Of a DNA stretch of 14,619 nucleotides, positions 12,524 through 14,619 are shown one piece after another. This stretch comes from Syntrophomonadaceae bacterium. Lineage in GTDB: Bacteria; Bacillota; Dethiobacteria; DTU022. Numbering within the stretch: the first letter of the stretch is position 1; each line of letters begins with the position of its first letter. Where the stretch lies: assembly GCA_003558195.1 (NCBI GenBank), contig PWMM01000200.1, forward strand, positions 1 through 14,619. Reading direction: 5' to 3'. The translations under genes and the position numbers were made by a program. The notes below the pieces were generated by a model. It saw nothing but the letters and a program-made list of their open reading frames with translations. It made no database searches and had not been told where the DNA came from.

Positions 12524-13507
12524 GTGGCCAATCAAGAGACTGTTCTCACTGTTCAAGGGTTAAAAAAATATTTTCCAATTACAAGTGGGGTCTTTTCCAG
12601 GCTTTCCGGTTATGTCAAAGCGGTAGATGGTATTGATCTGACAGTCCGTTCCGGTGAAGCTTATGGCTTGGTCGGTGAATCTGGCTGTGGCAAATCAACC
12701 GCTGGCATGACAATCCTGAGGATGCTTAACCCTACCGGGGGCCAGGTGACTTTTAAAGATAAAGATGTATTTTCCATGGGGAAAAATGAATTGCGCGAGC
12801 TGCGCCGGGAAATGCAAATCATTTTTCAAGATCCCTACAGCTCTCTGAACCCGCGTATGAGCGTCGGTGAAGCAATCGGTGAAGCCTTAGAGGTGCATGG
12901 CATAGCCCGTGGAAATGAGCGTCGTGAACGAGTTATTGCTATCTTGAGAGAATGTGGACTGGATGAACATCATTACCGGCGGTACCCTCATGAATTTTCA
13001 GGAGGCCAGCGCCAGCGGGTCGGCATTGCCCGGGCCCTGGTTTTAGAACCGGAATTTATTGTGGCTGATGAGCCGATATCAGCGCTTGATGTCTCGATTC
13101 AGTCTCAAATTGTAAACCTGCTTGAAAGCTTGCAGGAAAAATTTGGGTTAACCTTCCTTTTTATTTCACACGACTTAAGTGTGGTTAAGCATATGGCCGA
13201 CCGGGTGGGGGTTATGTATCTTGGCCGAATGGTGGAAGAGGCAGAAAAACGGGAGTTTTATAATAATCCGGCCCATCCTTATTCGCAGGCGTTATTATCA
13301 GCCGTACCGGTTATGAAGCCGAAGCAAAAAAAAGAGCGAATCATTTTAAGGGGCGATGTTCCCAGCCCTTCAAATCCACCTTCCGGGTGTACTTTTCACA
13401 CTCGCTGTCCGCTGGTGGAAGATATTTGCAAAAGAGAAATTCCTGTTTTGAAAAAGGTTGGCCCCGATCACTATGCTTCTTGCCATCTCTTAAAGGAAAT
13501 CAATTAA
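12524..13507 (+). CDS. dppF: Peptide/nickel-type ABC transporter ATPase, DppF-like
   Basis: A 327-residue ATPase starting with GTG directly after the previous stop; AGGGGTG (12511-12517) is the ribosome site. Motifs: LKKYFPI near the start, typical of DppF/OppF; Walker A GESGCGKS (51-58), Q-loop FQDPYSSLNP (101-110), signature SGGQRQR (159-165), Walker B FIVADEP (178-184) and switch His216. The C-terminal domain has Cys289, Cys295, Cys302 and Cys320, the same spacing (x5, x6, x17) as its partner, so both ATPases may hold an Fe-S cluster. It completes a full importer with the upstream permeases and binding protein. Confidence 0.94.
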   Translation: MANQETVLTVQGLKKYFPITSGVFSRLSGYVKAVDGIDLTVRSGEAYGLVGESGCGKSTAGMTILRMLNPTGGQVTFKDKDVFSMGKNELRELRREMQIIFQDPYSSLNPRMSVGEAIGEALEVHGIARGNERRERVIAILRECGLDEHHYRRYPHEFSGGQRQRVGIARALVLEPEFIVADEPISALDVSIQSQIVNLLESLQEKFGLTFLFISHDLSVVKHMADRVGVMYLGRMVEEAEKREFYNNPAHPYSQALLSAVPVMKPKQKKERIILRGDVPSPSNPPSGCTFHTRCPLVEDICKREIPVLKKVGPDHYASCHLLKEIN

Positions 13508-13564
13508 AGTTAATCTTAAGGTATCTTATATTAAAAAAATACTCTCAAAGCGGGAGGTATGGGT

Positions 13565-14619
13565 ATGAAGCGCTCTCCTGAAAAAATCTTAAGTGATTTA
13601 ATACGGATTGACAGTTCTAATCCGCCGGGCAATGAAACCGCGGTTGCTCTGTACCTCAAAGATTTATTTCAGCAGTTTGGAGTGGAAGGTGAAGTTATTG
13701 AACCTGAGCCGGGAAGGGGCAGTTTTATTGTCCGTGTTGGCTCCGGTTCTAAAAAAATGCTCTATTTATCGCATTCGGATGTGGTTCCTGTCGGAGAAGG
13801 ATGGGACTTTCAACCTTTTTCGGGAGAGATTAAAAATAATATAGTCCACGGGCGGGGTGCCCTTGATTGTAAAGATCTGATGGCTGCCCAGGTCTCAGCA
13901 GCCCTGGAATTGATTGAAAGTAAAACAGACCTTAAGGGTGAGCTGATCATTGTTGCCGCTGCTGATGAAGAAAAAGGCGGCAATCTGGGAATGGGCTATC
14001 TGCTTGAGAATTATCCTGATAAAATCAAGGCTGATTTTGCCATAAATGAAGGTGCTGATCAACCGATCATCATAAATGGTAAAATTATTTACTTCATCCA
14101 GGTAGGCGAAAAAGGCACGGCCTGGTGTACTTTAAAAGCCCATGGTAAATCCGGGCATGGATCAATTCCTACCCTGGCTGATAATGCCGTGGTTAAATTA
14201 AGCCGGGCTGTTACGCGTTTGAATAATTACTGGGCCGAAACAATCCTCGTCCCGGAGGTCGAAAAATTATTAAGAAGTCTCGCCGCGTTGCATGAAATCG
14301 ACAATGATACCATTGAACCGGATAATGTTGACAATTTGCTCAAAGGAATGCCCCTGGAGACTGGGTTCAAAGAGTCTTTACGCTCCATGACCAGGATGAC
14401 TGTGTCGCCGAACATTATTAAAGGTGGAACCAAAACCAACATTGTCCCTGACTACTGTGAAGCCAGTGTTGATATCAGGATTTTACCGGGTCAGGATTGT
14501 GACTATGTTGAATCCGAACTGCGCCAGGTAATTGGTAACGATATTGAAATCAGTTTTAATGAATACCGCTCGCCAACCTTTACCAGTTCCGAAGAACCCT
14601 ATTATAAAATGATGGAAGA
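13565..14619 (+). CDS. M20-family metallopeptidase / deacylase (3' partial)
   Basis: Open from ATG 13565 to the window end, 351 complete codons and no stop, so the C-terminus is missing. GGGAGGT (13552-13558) fixes the start and rules out ATG 13559. All expected M20 metal residues in view are present: His70 and Asp72 in LSHSDVV, bridging Asp101 in GRGALDCKD, catalytic Glu134 and ligand Glu135 in ADEEKGG, and Glu161 in INEGAD. The dimerisation domain begins near residue 175 with AHGKSGHGS (His197), and NIVPDYCEASVDIRI marks the return to the catalytic domain. The last His ligand lies beyond the window. No terminator separates it from the ATPase gene 57 bp upstream, so it is probably in the transporter operon and acts on imported peptides or N-acyl amino acids. 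Confidence 0.92.
   Translation, partial: MKRSPEKILSDLIRIDSSNPPGNETAVALYLKDLFQQFGVEGEVIEPEPGRGSFIVRVGSGSKKMLYLSHSDVVPVGEGWDFQPFSGEIKNNIVHGRGALDCKDLMAAQVSAALELIESKTDLKGELIIVAAADEEKGGNLGMGYLLENYPDKIKADFAINEGADQPIIINGKIIYFIQVGEKGTAWCTLKAHGKSGHGSIPTLADNAVVKLSRAVTRLNNYWAETILVPEVEKLLRSLAALHEIDNDTIEPDNVDNLLKGMPLETGFKESLRSMTRMTVSPNIIKGGTKTNIVPDYCEASVDIRILPGQDCDYVESELRQVIGNDIEISFNEYRSPTFTSSEEPYYKMME

Noticed and set aside
13387..13844. Two short plus-strand ORFs (13387-13581, 13608-13844) at the ATPase/M20 junction
   Set aside because: They are out-of-frame shadows of the end of the DppF-like gene and the start of the M20 gene, whose own frame is open to the window end.

Overview
The window looks like a strictly anaerobic, low-GC Gram-positive chromosome (Bacillota; a clostridial or syntrophomonad-like lineage is my inference). 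The reasons are an oxygen-sensitive 2-hydroxyacyl-CoA dehydratase-type activase, strong AGGAGGTG-type Shine-Dalgarno sequences, many near-consensus sigma-A promoters, and AT-rich intergenic DNA. Almost all genes lie on the plus strand; the exception is a tRNA-Pro(CGG) gene on the minus strand. Both ends cut through genes.

Region 1 (1-2152): the 3' part of an M20-fold protein whose metal ligands all appear substituted, then an N-formylglutamate amidohydrolase-family gene only a few bases downstream, then a terminator. Region 2 (2229-2773): a monocistronic unit for a small coiled-coil protein, with its own promoter, repeat-bearing leader and terminator. Region 3 (2784-3993): a DMT/EamA transporter and a probable terminator. 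Region 4 (about 3994-5556): gene-poor DNA with a short direct-repeat pair, a dyad, a terminator, tRNA-Pro, a perfect consensus promoter with no large ORF behind it, and two tiny predicted membrane-protein ORFs. Region 5 (5557-7569): a DUF2229/HgdB-like gene followed by an ATPase of the HgdC/BadF type, a likely two-gene unit for ATP-driven low-potential electron transfer.

Region 6 (7606-14619): a peptide or nickel-type ABC transporter (substrate-binding lipoprotein, two permeases, two ATPases) followed by a canonical M20 metallopeptidase that runs off the window. A 14-codon leader ORF with an ideal Shine-Dalgarno precedes the binding protein. The layout suggests peptide uptake coupled to intracellular hydrolysis.

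The most unusual object is the binding protein at 7771-9402. Its family-5 halves are in the wrong order: after the signal peptide and acidic linker comes the segment that is normally C-terminal (VRQALNYAVDKEAI at residues 53-66), and the segment that is normally N-terminal (ESLDP near residue 300) follows and ends exactly at the FNLQPQ strand that normally leads into VRQAL. It reads as a natural, nearly loss-free circular permutation with the new termini at an interdomain hinge. The second unusual object is the metal-ligand-less M20 homologue at the left edge, which contrasts with the intact M20 enzyme at the right edge.
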